The notes under the pieces are model-generated. The model was not told the DNA's origin, did not search any database, and worked only from the letters and a program-made list of their open reading frames with translations. From the NCBI RefSeq assembly GCF_017591435.1, contig NC_059290.1, positions 3,737,725 to 3,801,724 on the forward strand: a stretch of 64,000 nt of DNA, read 5' to 3'. This DNA is from Portunus trituberculatus (lineage: Eukaryota; Arthropoda; Malacostraca; Decapoda; Portunidae). This document shows, in pieces, positions 11,822 to 40,049 of this stretch. The position numbers and the translations under genes are program-made. Within the stretch, counting starts at the first letter, position 1; each line of letters begins with the position of its first letter.

Positions 11822-14392
11822 GCTAGAACCTTCTCTGACATGTATCATAGGCTTGGATAGGGTGTATGAGAGATGTAGCATCAAGGAGGGATTGGGGAGA
11901 GGGAGGTGGACATGGAGTGGGGTTGAGAGAAGAGATGTGGCTTAATTAGCACATTACAACTTTTACCTATTAAAATCTCTTGAGTTGACATACTGCTCTA
12001 GGTATAAATAAAGGTAGGAAGGCTGCATCATTAATTAGGGAGCTCTGTATGCTGATTTTATATAAATGACAAAAGTAATTGCTAAAATGTTTTACAAATA
12101 GTCATGTTATGGAAGATCAAAAATTTATTTAAATATTTATATTGTGTTCAGACATGTTGAATCACTAACCTGCCAATCTTTCTTGACCAGCTGATGACAA
12201 GAAGGAGCGAGAGAAAGACTTGATGCGGTCAGAGATGATTCCGCTGGAGCGAAGGAACCTCACCTACTGGAGCAAACTGTATGAGCTGCAGTACAAGATG
12301 CTGTTCAACAACCAGGAGAATGTAGCAGGTCACATGTACGCCTCAGAGCCACTTGACTGGCTGCTGCTGAAGCGAGGAGTTGCTTACTGGATCTCAGCAA
12401 ACAGTAATGTGAGTTTTCATACGTAGTGTTTGAAGGCAGAATTTATCTTTGCTGCTGGGATTTCTTATCATACAACTGCATATTAGCCTAATTCTTGAAA
12501 ACATTTTTTTTTTCATCTGTCTTTGTCTGGTTGCAGTTGAGTGAGGTTTCTTGTAGTTTTTGTTTTTCTTTCTCATTCACTCACGAAAAATTGATGTAAT
12601 GCACATGGTGTATATTGTTCTAATATTTTCTGTTTGCACCGACAGGCTCAAGTTCACTTCCTTGGTAACATTGTGGTGTGGGTGTCTGGCACCGTGGCCC
12701 TGCTGGGTTACGTGGGTCTCTTTGTGATCTACCTCCTGCGGCGACAGAGATCATGCTACGACCTTCCAGATTCAGCATGGAATAAGTTCTGCACTGTAGG
12801 AGAGGTGAGATGTTGCAAGGCTGTCAGGTCCATAGTTAGAAATGGAAGTCTTTGTACTGAGAAGTTAGGCAGATGATGGTGCAGCAAATGTATTTGTGAT
12901 GTATATTAAGTCATTGTGGGATTCATATTTGTGAATGGATTAGTAATGTGTTTGAAGTGACTTGTGAACAGTATTGGAATGATTCCTGTCTGACATCTTA
13001 ATGAAATGATAATAAAACATACAAGGGAAGCTGCAGGAAACCTTCAGGCCTACATGTGGCATTTCCTATAATTCTAAAATAATAATTGATTTTGTGTCAT
13101 ACAGTGAAAATAAGAACATCATAAGTAAGAGTTGCAGAAGACTAATGGTTTTGATGGCATTTAATATTTCTAGATCCTGGGCATTGGTTATGCTGTCCAC
13201 TACTTCCCATACTTCCTGGTGGACAGAACACTTTTCCTGCACCACTACATGCCTGCTTATGTGTTCAAGGTAAGCTCATAACAAGCTGGGGACTTGTCCT
13301 TAGAAATTCCTGCATTATGGTTAGATGTCTACCAGAGGCTGAGGGGACTAAAGTGTGAACTGTAAAGGCCCTATCACACTGGCCTATGATACGCAGAACC
13401 AGGAACATCCGCTCCAGATAGCTGGAACTCGCTCGGGATTAGCAGAACCAAGTTGGGATGGCTTCATATCCATCCTGGTTCTCTGTATGCTATCCCAATG
13501 GAAAAGTAAACATAATATATATAATAAAAACCCTTTATTTGAACTAAAAAGAATGTGACTAAATTTTTCATATTGAAATATTAAATAATATTTCATCAAT
13601 TTAGGAAGGTAAAATATATATATTTCATGTCGATAGGTTGTGCTCATGGCAACCCCCTCTGACTCTAAAGTTGCCATCACGCACGTCTCGGCTTTTCTCT
13701 AGTTTTTTTTCTTACTTTTCTTCAACAAGAGGAAGTGCAAATGCAGTTCCAGGACAAAGCACAGGCTGAGGTATAAGCGACATGGTTTTGTTCTGGTTTA
13801 TTTTGATTAGGCTTTGTCTTGGTTGGTGGGCCATTTGCCTAGCATAGCAAGAACGCAGGCAGCTTGTGTGTGATAGTGTTCCTGGTTTCGTACCAAGAAC
13901 CATGGCCCGTGTTCCGCGTATCATAGGCCAGTGTGATAGCCCCTTAAATGTGTGTGTGTGTATTTACCTTGTTGTATGTGTGTGTGTGTGTGATGCTTTG
14001 TCTCGGCTAACCTGTGCAGAATTACTGGTATGGGATGTAGATAGATAGTTGTCAAGTGTGGTACCACTGAGCCTGCACTAAGCAGAATAAGTGATACAAG
14101 TAATAGTATTGAGTGAGTGGGTAATGTCTGTTTATCTTAACTCCTTCAATCTTGGCAGATATGTCTCCTGGCAGCCATGGTGGAACACGGCCACTACCTC
14201 CTCTCAGAGTACCTCCGGGCACCACGCCTGGCCCGAGCCTACCTGGCAGCAGTTGGGGTGTGGGCAGCCACTGTTCTGTATGTATTTTGGTACTTCTCCC
14301 CCATTACGTATGGCACTCGTGACCTGACAGCCAATGAGGTGATGAGTCTTGCATGGAGAGACACCTGGGACCTCATCATTCACAAGCAATAG
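7575..14392 (+). CDS. POMT1: POMT1, protein O-mannosyltransferase 1 (5' end incomplete)
   Basis: Encodes the ER membrane enzyme that, with POMT2, transfers mannose from dolichyl-phosphate mannose to Ser/Thr of secretory proteins (GT39 family). Visible exons: 7575-7864, 8613-8737, 9032-9208, 9353-9527, 9644-9893, 10177-10397, 10617-10749, 11005-11115, 11398-11551, 12191-12408, 12646-12804, 13174-13269, 14159-14392. All junctions are GT-AG and the sum is 2343 bases, keeping frame. The first-loop motif FDELHYGKY (acidic D99/E100 counted from codon 7575) and DSQPPLGKQ are PMT hallmarks. MIR-region motifs such as GSSHQQQVTCY, KDVNNWWIV and HDVAAP, then WNVEEHRY, are close to human POMT1, and the C-terminus WDLIIHKQ matches WDILIRKH. 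That favours POMT1 over POMT2. Exon 1 as seen begins with a hydrophilic, Pro/Ser-rich stretch and has no in-frame ATG before residue 76. A further upstream coding exon is therefore expected and was not found. About 780 residues are visible, against 747 in human. Confidence 0.95.
11784..11820 (+). repeat. poly-T tract in a POMT1 intron
   Basis: An uninterrupted T run in the 640-base intron after exon 9. The rest of this intron shows nothing else of note. Confidence 0.8.
13366..13944. mobile_element. non-autonomous DNA transposon with TAA target duplication (PIF/Harbinger-like)
   Basis: The left end AGGCCCTATCACACTGGCC is complemented by the right end GGCCAGTGTGATAGCCCCT; the match continues inward as TATGATACGC. 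TAA flanks both sides (13363-13365 and 13945-13947), the 3-base duplication typical of PIF/Harbinger elements. 579 bases, no transposase. Lies in the last POMT1 intron. Confidence 0.7.
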
Positions 14393-15310
14393 CAGCCTAG
14401 TTATTGATGCTGTTGTGAATCGGGCATGATGGGAAATTGTGTTATTTGCAGGGAGGGAAGAAATTATTCAGGTTGTCCAGGAATTGTGGCGTTTGCAGAG
14501 AATTAATGGTTATTCAGATCATTGAGGCTATGTGGTGATAGTCACTGAAGTATAAAGGATCAGATTCTCATACATTATACTTAATCAGGATGTAAAGTGT
14601 TTGTTGTAAAGTCTTCCTCTGTAATGACTCCAAAGTCCACAAACTTGACGTCTATAAAGTCTGCTAATTGTACATTTGAGAATTCACAAAACAAGATGCA
14701 GTATGAAGGGAAGGGAAGAAAGTGCCTTGTTGAATATTTTCCCATTTCTCGACATACTTGCCTTGTATCACAGTTGTTGGTGTAATGATACTGAAATGAC
14801 GAGAACAAGTTTGGAGGTTATTGACATGTGTGATAAGAAAGTTACTCAAGACATTCCAGTTGTACACATATATTTCATAAGGTTTGCAGTACTTCTAAGC
14901 ATGGAAGTTTCTCGAACAAAAAATGTAATCTCATTATTTAAGTAGTAGTATCACAAAGTCTTTTAAAATCTATGTTATCTCCAAGAAGATATCTGTGATG
15001 TAATGATATTTATAGGAGTGTTCCTGTCTGTCTATTGTGTTTACATAGTGCATCTATCGTATCTGTTTTGTTTAATAATTCAGAATATTTATTTTCGCGA
15101 GCGTTTCCCCTTCCGTCAGTGTTCGTGTCGCCAATTTATATTTTGGTTCTGTCTGAGGTGCATTGGTGTTGTCTTGTTGGCTCTGTTGCTCTACATTGTT
15201 GAAAATGCAAAAATGTAATAATGATAAGTCTACATAATACTGGTGATGGGAGTATATGATATTCAGTTGTAATTATTTTTATATATTTGTTACTTATATA
15301 AATAAATAAA
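14393..15310 (+). other. POMT1 3' UTR with poly(A) signals
   Basis: AT-rich non-coding sequence follows the TAG stop at 14390-14392. Two overlapping AATAAA hexamers lie at 15301-15306 and 15305-15310. They are the most convincing cleavage signals before the oppositely transcribed neighbour, giving a 3' UTR of roughly 0.9 kb. No competing ORF of interest was seen here. Confidence 0.6.
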
Positions 15311-15352
15311 TTGTGCAATTTTGAATATACATACTGAATGCCCCTACATAGT

Positions 15353-15358
15353 TTTATT
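15353..15358 (-). promoter_or_regulatory. candidate poly(A) signal of the patched-domain gene
   Basis: TTTATT on the + strand reads AATAAA on the - strand, about 445 bases past the TAG stop at 15802. It lies only ~45 bases from the POMT1 signals on the other strand, so the two 3' UTRs should meet or overlap here. Confidence 0.4.
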
Positions 15359-15801
15359 CGTATTCTGGCTCAGCTACCAATATAGAAGCTTCGTAGTAAA
15401 TTAATTCATAAGTTTACTCTTATTTTCTAGAGCTCTTTCAAGTGATCATTCTATCAAGTATATCACCGGAAAGTTTCTTTTGCCTAAAATAATCCTTTCA
15501 ATCCAGCACATCCATCCCCTTATTCATGTATCCTAAAAGTCAGTCAGTCAAAGGTGGCATGATAAAAACAAATTGCCACTTTCCTCAGCTGAGCAAATTT
15601 AGCTTCTGTACCCTGAGTATAACGTGGAAAGGTTTGCAATTGGGACCTTCAAGGAATCCTCAAAAATTGTCCTCCCAAAGTGCAAATCACTATGTACATT
15701 ATGAACAAGATATAAATTTTGTGCAGCATTCTAAAATTCCTTATAAATATTACATGAAGTTCATTCTCAAGTATTGATCTTAATATTGTATAAAAGTGGC
15801 C

Positions 15802-32300
<16,499 letters not shown>

Positions 32301-32485
32301 TCACACGGACGCGAGAAATACTGGTAAGCTTATCAGTGTATTAATGGTTGCACGACAGTAATGGAAAGCTTCACGCGCACTATTTTGAAAGCTGTAGCTG
32401 TGGTGTCGGCCAGGGAAGTGAAGGACCCATGGACTATTATGTTGAGTAGGTGTGGAATTATCTTGATTCAATCTGTGGCGGCAGA

Positions 32486-32571
32486 ATGACGGTGAACAAC
32501 ATGGTGTTTGAAGTGCTGGCCTTGGCTGTGAGGAAGAAGTGGCAGTCAGATGGTGGTGTCTTCGATTACTT
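32486..32571 (+). CDS. possible first coding exon on the + strand (alternative USF start?)
   Basis: An ATG at 32486 opens 28 codons beginning MTVNNMVFEVLALAVRKK and reaches a good donor, TT|gtaagg, at 32572. The stretch has balanced codon-like composition amid AT-rich DNA and lies ~190 bases upstream of the divergent patched-domain gene start. It ends in the phase required by USF exon 2 (37860), so it could be an alternative USF first exon. It could equally belong to another transcript or be chance: without splicing it stops at 32572-32574. Confidence 0.2.
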
Positions 32572-32599
32572 GTAAGGTGATGTCGTTGTCTTATCTGTA

Positions 32600-34320
<1,721 letters not shown>

Positions 34321-34322
34321 CT

Positions 34323-34368
34323 CACATGACCTCACGCCTAATCACATGACCTGCCCGCGGCCCACATG
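34323..34368 (+). promoter_or_regulatory. three CACATG E-boxes at exact 20-base spacing
   Basis: CACATG occurs at 34323-34328, 34343-34348 and 34363-34368, each within ACATGACCT context. The third overlaps the first ATG of the USF gene. CACATG is a non-canonical E-box bound by USF/MITF-type bHLH-zip factors, so autoregulation is conceivable. The region could also be just a short degenerate tandem repeat in the 5' UTR. Confidence 0.4.
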
Positions 34369-37300
34369 ACCTCCTCCTCCATGGACATGATAGAGACAGC
34401 CCTCGACAGCAGGTGGGTGTCTAGGATGGGGTGTAAGTGTTTGGGTGTAAGGGCAGGTGTAAGTGTGTGTGTTTGTGTGTCTGTGTGTGCGAGGGTATGT
34501 TCAGTGTTGTGGTCGGTGATGTTTTTGTGTTATTTGTATTCGTGGTGTTGTTCATCTAGTGTGCTTATTTAGTTATCCATATCCTCGTAGTAATGTGTAG
34601 TCTTGATAGTGTGTCTTGACTTTCACTGTGTCATCATTGCTTTAGGTTTGGCTTAGGGTTACTTTGCTGCCTTGGTAACTCTTCTATCAATGTTGTCTCA
34701 CGTTCTTGCTTTATACTCACATACTCAAATTCATCCATTGGAGCATAAGGAAATGTAACCTTGGTATTATTTACTGTATCTTAACTTTCACTGTGTCATC
34801 ATTGCTTTTGGTTTGGCTTTAGGTTACTTTGCTGCCTTGTTAACTCTTCTATCAATGCTGTTTCTTTCCTGCTTTATATTTTTCACATTCATCCATTGGA
34901 GCATTAGGAAATGTAACCCTCATAGCGTTTTTACTGTATCTTAACTTTCACTGTTATCCTTGGTTTGCTTTTGGCCTTGGATAATGAGTTGACTTTACTA
35001 ACATTATCTTCTCACATTCCTGCTTCATTATCTATCACTTTTTGTAGCGATTTGTTGTTTTGACCAGCTGCAGGTTCTGGTAACATCAATCTGGTCCAAG
35101 GATCAGTTAGTTTTAATCTTTTTGTCATGTATTTCACCCAACCTGCTCTAGAATCTCTCACAAAAAAGATAATTTATGTCAAAATTGTATATAGTTAGAG
35201 AAACTATTTTTTTTCCTGTGCTTAATTTTCTTCCAGCTTTTGCATAATCAATTCTAACTTGGTGTGATAACATATATAGTGTTTGGAGCAACTGTAATTG
35301 TGTTCAGTTTATTGTGCTTAATGTTATCAATTTTTTTTTTTTTTTTTTTTCTAACTGCGGGTTCTGATAAAGCCAAAAATATCTTAAGACCAGTTAGTTT
35401 CATTGCTAACATGTGTAGTTCAACCGACCTGCTTAGAAATCCATCGGAGAGGAAGGTTTCATGTAAATATTAGAGCTAGAAAAGCTAATCTTCATTCTTT
35501 ATTCTTTATTCATCCTTGCACACATTCCTTATTTTTTTGTTGTCTTGAGTAACTGATTCTAACTTACTATGCTAGTGTAGTGTGTTGTGTTGATTTAACG
35601 TTGTGTAACCTGCTTAATAATCTAACATGTGCAAAAGTCCCTGCCATAGTATAATTTCACAGTGTTCCGACTAACCACGGGATTCGCTAAAGCCAAGCAT
35701 AGCCAGAGACCAGTTAATTTAAATGTTAATTTGTGTGATCTGTCAAAATTTATTAGAAAAGAGGTTATATATTTAAGACATTTATTCTGTTTTTTGGGGG
35801 GCGGGGGATCGGCAGCTCTCTCAGACATGCAAGGGGGCTGGCAACTTAGTATTTTTTTTTATTTTATTTTTTTTATTTTTTTTATTTTTTAATTTTTTTC
35901 TTCTTCTTCTTTTTCTTCTTCTTCTTTCATGTTGCCCTTGGCCAGCTTTCCCTTCTTACATTTAAGGTAGAGAAACTTATCTTCACCACTGCTTAATTGT
36001 GTTGCAATTTTGAGGTAACTAATTCTCACTCCCTGTGCCAACCTACTGTGTGGTATCGGTATATCCTTGTGATTGTTAACCTAACCTTACCAAACTTGGA
36101 AATCTATCACTCGGAAAGCCTGAAAAATCTGTTGTTGAATGTTTTTAAAAAGTGTCTTTCAGAACTAAAAAAAAAACATCATTGTGAACACTTTTAAAAA
36201 TGTAGAAATGAAAGCTTTTAAACATTTATCACGCAGAAAGATTGTTGAAATTATTGGGATGAAACCTTTCAAAACTTATTGCTGGAAGAGAAATTTACCT
36301 CCAAAAGCTTATAGAATTTATCATTATGAGTTTGTTTTGGATGTGTCTGCCTCATGTCCTGCAACAAATGTTTTACCCATGCACACATTCTTAGCTAACT
36401 AGACAAACAAAAGTAAAGTTGACAGACACCCATATTTTATTTATTTTTTTTTCATGTAAGAGGAGAAAGCCAGCCAAGGGCAACAAAAAAATTAAAAAAA
36501 GCCCCACTTAGTTGCCAGTTCCCTTGCAGGTCCAAAAGAGTTAGCTGAAAGTAAGGGATAAATGTCTTGAAACCTGCCTCTTTAATGAAGTCAAGTCATA
36601 GGAAGTTCGAAAAGTTGGAAATATGCACATCCTTTGATAATTTAGAACTTTATGGATTATAGCTAGTCATTATAATTTATTGTCAAATTTAGGACTGGGA
36701 GTGATGATTGTGTTCTGTTTGTATTGTGGATGTAATTTCATGTTTGTGGTGGTGGTGATATGGATTGTCTGGAAGGAAAATGAGATAAATTGTTGGGAGA
36801 TATATGTGGGGGGACTGCGATGCTTTGTGTGTATATATGTGTGTGTGTTTTACCATATGATCTTGGGTCTGTATTTTGAGTAAGCTTAAGTTTATCCTTT
36901 TCCGTATTTTTTTTTTTTTTTTTTTTACCTTATTTCAATATATGCATGAGTGACCATGACTGACACCAATTCATTCTAACTTACATGTGTTCTTTCCTTG
37001 TTTGCTTGTGTGTTTGTAATCTTGCTCCCCATCAAGAGTTCTCCCTGTTCTTGTATGGTAATGCCCTGATTGCATATAAATTTGTCAGCATCGCAACACA
37101 CAGCATGTATGTATGACTGACAGCTCTTGGCTATTGTTATTTGGATGTTTGAGTCGCTGCATCTCCCTTTGGAAAATACTTGTGTCAGTAATGAATTTTG
37201 AAGGCTTAACTAAATCCCTGTGCAGTGTGGCATCTCCCACAGACTTACATAAACCAGCACTGTGTTCTGATGTGAGGTACTTTGTGTGTTAAGTCAGTGT

Positions 37301-40049
37301 TCATTTTATCCATACGTGCTCTAACCAGTTCCCGAGTGCTGATGTTGAAACCAACTAAGTGTTTAACTATTTATTATTTTTAAGGTTCATCTTTGATGCC
37401 ATTTTGCCAGTTATTTATTAGCTATGATAAAGATGCTACTTGGTCTCTTGTTAGACTTAATTTTGAACTGCTCTACTTTCATTTGAGAAGTACTGAATGA
37501 AAACAGTTAGTATGACCAGTTTGCTCTCCTGGTTGGAGGGATTGAGTATGTGGTTAGCTTTAGTTTTGAAATATACCTGACTATCATGCAGAAAGAAACT
37601 AACATGACAGGTAGTATGATTGGGGGATTGCAGGGGAGTGAAGGTGTGTGGTTAGTGTTAAAGTAGTGTATATCTGCTTCCTTTGCCTAATACCTCCTGG
37701 AATGGGTTGTGCTTTGGTGTTCCCAGAGTGCTATTCACGTGCTTTACTGCTGGCTCTGGTATATAGACTTGACTAATCTATAATTCCCAACTTAGCAGTG
37801 TTTGATATGCTCAGCTGCTAAAATTTTACTAGCCTCTTACACATCTTCTCTGTCACCAGCGGGGACAAGGATTGTGAATGTGAGGACGACAAGGTGTCTC
37901 TGGCCCACCGACTTGCCTTGGACGACTCGACAGTGAGGGACTCTGCATCCCCGATCCTTGCCCCCAGCTTTGCTCTGCGCACCGAGACTGAGAATTCAGG
38001 TATGTCCACAGTCCTTGTTGCAGGTTTTCCTTGCAGTGTACTTGTGATGGACTTTGCTTCGAGAATTAAAGATTGCAGTGGTTTGAGTGAAGCTTTTATT
38101 TGTTTTAAAAGAATATTTGTAGTGAGAAAGGTTTTATAAATATTGGTGTGAATTAATCATTACCAAAATATGAAGCTTTCAAAATTAAAAGGTAGTTTAC
38201 CTATTAAGTTACAGATTCTATGTACAATAGGATGTACTTGATGGCTTGAAGGTATCTGTGATGGCAGTGACAAACAGTTGGCTGGCAGTGACAAGGGGCT
38301 AAGTACCAAATAGCGTGAAATGAAGTTGAAAATGTATTCTATCCTATAATTTCCGTTACAGCTTACAAATAACATTAATGTGATTGTATCTGTATTGTTT
38401 GTGCTGCTTATGTCGATTGATCATAGTAGTATAATGCTATTTCAAGATGAAGGGGAAATCATAAAAGAATATATTTCCAACTCCTTTTCATGGTGGTTGG
38501 CATGTGGCTCCTGGTCACAGCCAGCTACTCATATCTATTCTTGTATGTGAAAACTTACCACTTACTTAGTTAAACCTTCATCACAAGAAGCTTCCGTTCC
38601 AATAATGAGTTAATATCTTTCCTCAGGTACACTGGCGTACAGAGTGGTGCAGTTCACTCCCGATGGGGGCGTGGACAGCCTTCCACAGGGGGCTGTGCCG
38701 GGCACAGTCACCAGTCTTCTGGCCAGCCCTCAGGCCAATGGCTCCCCTGCTGAGTCCCCTGAGACCAGATTGGCACTCATAACACCTGGTGACATCTCCA
38801 GTGATGGTGAGAGAGAGAGAGAGAAAGTCAGTCTTTGTACAGTACAAAGTGATGTATGTACTGAAATGTGTCCAAGAAATGACTTAAGACTGAATGAGTA
38901 TAGCACTTACACAGCTTCATGCAATAAGTTTACTTTTAAGGGATTTTGCCAAAATGTTATCAATCAAACCACAAATATAGACTTCACTTGTCATGTTGAT
39001 TTTTTTTTTTGGCTTATTGCTTTCTGTGTAACTACATTAATGACAGAAATCTTAGGAATTTTGCACTATGGTGAGCAACACATTATATTCAACAATTTTC
39101 TCTCATTCTCCACACAACACAGGCCAGTTCTATGTGATCAGCGATGTCCTCACCACCACCTCACCACGCAATCTTGCCCCACGTGCCTCTGAGAGTGTCA
39201 TGAACCCCCGGCTGAGCAGCTCAACACGGGAGGAGAAGCGGAGAGTGACACACAATGAGGTAGAGCGGAGACGGAGGGACAAGATCAACACCTGGATTTA
39301 CCGTCTTGCCAAGATCATCCCTGACTGCCCTGAGGCTCACACCAAGAACTCACAGGTAATGACTAGCTGTAGGTCAGTCATGTGACTGGTTTGTAATTGT
39401 ATACTCATGGCACCTTAGTAGTGCCATTTTGATATTATAAAGTTGTAGTTGATTGTTGTTCTGATTGGTGAGGTCTTGCACTGCTTTGTAGTGCTTATTG
39501 GATGTTGTCTGCCGGGTCTTCTGTTGGTGACTGTTAAGGAATGGTACTGCTATTGATAAGCCTTGGCCTGAGGTGACCATAAGTACTAAGTACTGCCTGC
39601 CTCTGGAGGCATCCTAAAACCTGTGCCTTGACTTGTCTATGTTTTGCAAGTTAAATATTCATGTTTTCAGATATTTTGACTATTCTTAATTAAAAGTGAC
39701 CTCCATCTTCCTGGCACTGTTTTGAACTATACTCTATAAATGATACATTCAAGCAACATGTAGGTTAGACATCTATTTTCTTGATGCTGCATCTCCTAAG
39801 TGTATTTTCTGGTGGCAGAGCAAAGGGGGGATCCTGGCCAAAGCCTGTGACTACATCACAGAACTCAGAAACCACAATGACCACCTCACCGAGAGGATAA
39901 AGGAATCACAGCGCCGGGAGATGGATTTTGATCTCTTGAAGCAGGAGCTGGAAGTTCTGAAAAATGAGAATGCTGCTTTGAAAAATGAGAATGCCTTGGT
40001 GCGTGCCCAGCTACAGCAGCAAGGGCTCCTCGGGGACCTGCCGCCATAA
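34366..40049 (+). CDS. USF: USF-type bHLH leucine-zipper transcription factor
   Basis: Nuclear factor that binds E-boxes (CACGTG/CACATG) as a dimer. Exons: 34366-34412, 37860-37999, 38627-38806, 39123-39355, 39819-40049; phases agree and total 831 bases, 276 residues plus TAA. The N-terminus MDMIETALD, from the second ATG at 34381, parallels vertebrate USF2, so 34381 may be the true start. Exons 2-3 give ALRTETENSGTLAYRVVQF and exon 4 GQFYVI, the USF-specific region. The basic region KRRVTHNEVERRRRDKIN has the E-box contact residues H166, E170 and R174. The helix-loop-helix continues through LAKIIPDC and SKGGILAKACDYI across the exon 4/5 boundary. The leucine zipper (LLKQELEVLKNENAAL, VRAQLQQQGL) ends the protein. 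USF1 and USF2 are not separable here. Intron 1 is 3.4 kb and holds tandem repeats. Length is slightly under human USF1 (310). Confidence 0.95.
34612..35045 (+). repeat. ~165-base tandem repeat in USF intron 1
   Basis: Two and a half units marked by CTTTCACTGTGTCATCATTG, ACTTTGCTGCCTTG, CATTCATCCATTGGAGCA and GGAAATGTAACC, starting near 34615, 34785 and 34940. Confidence 0.65.
35046..36150 (+). repeat. ~300-base tandem repeat in USF intron 1
   Basis: Three to four diverged units with GGTTCTGATAAAGCC-like, GACCAGTTAGTTT, CAACCGACCTGCTTAGAAAT and AACTGATTCTAACTTACT blocks near 35060, 35360 and 35660. The third unit is split by an inverted dispersed repeat (~35795-35975). Confidence 0.55.
36440..36630 (+). 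repeat. short dispersed repeat (TTAGTTGCCAGT family), long copy
   Basis: AGCCAGCCAAGGGCAACA, A run, CACTTAGTTGCCAGTTCC, TTGCAGGTCCAAAAG, CTTGAAACCTGCCTCTT and AGTCATAGGAAG. It links the two partial forms at 7390 and 29715. Confidence 0.6.

Noticed and set aside
14091..14327. Alternative frame over the last POMT1 exon
   Set aside because: Shadow of the true frame, which ends WDLIIHKQ.
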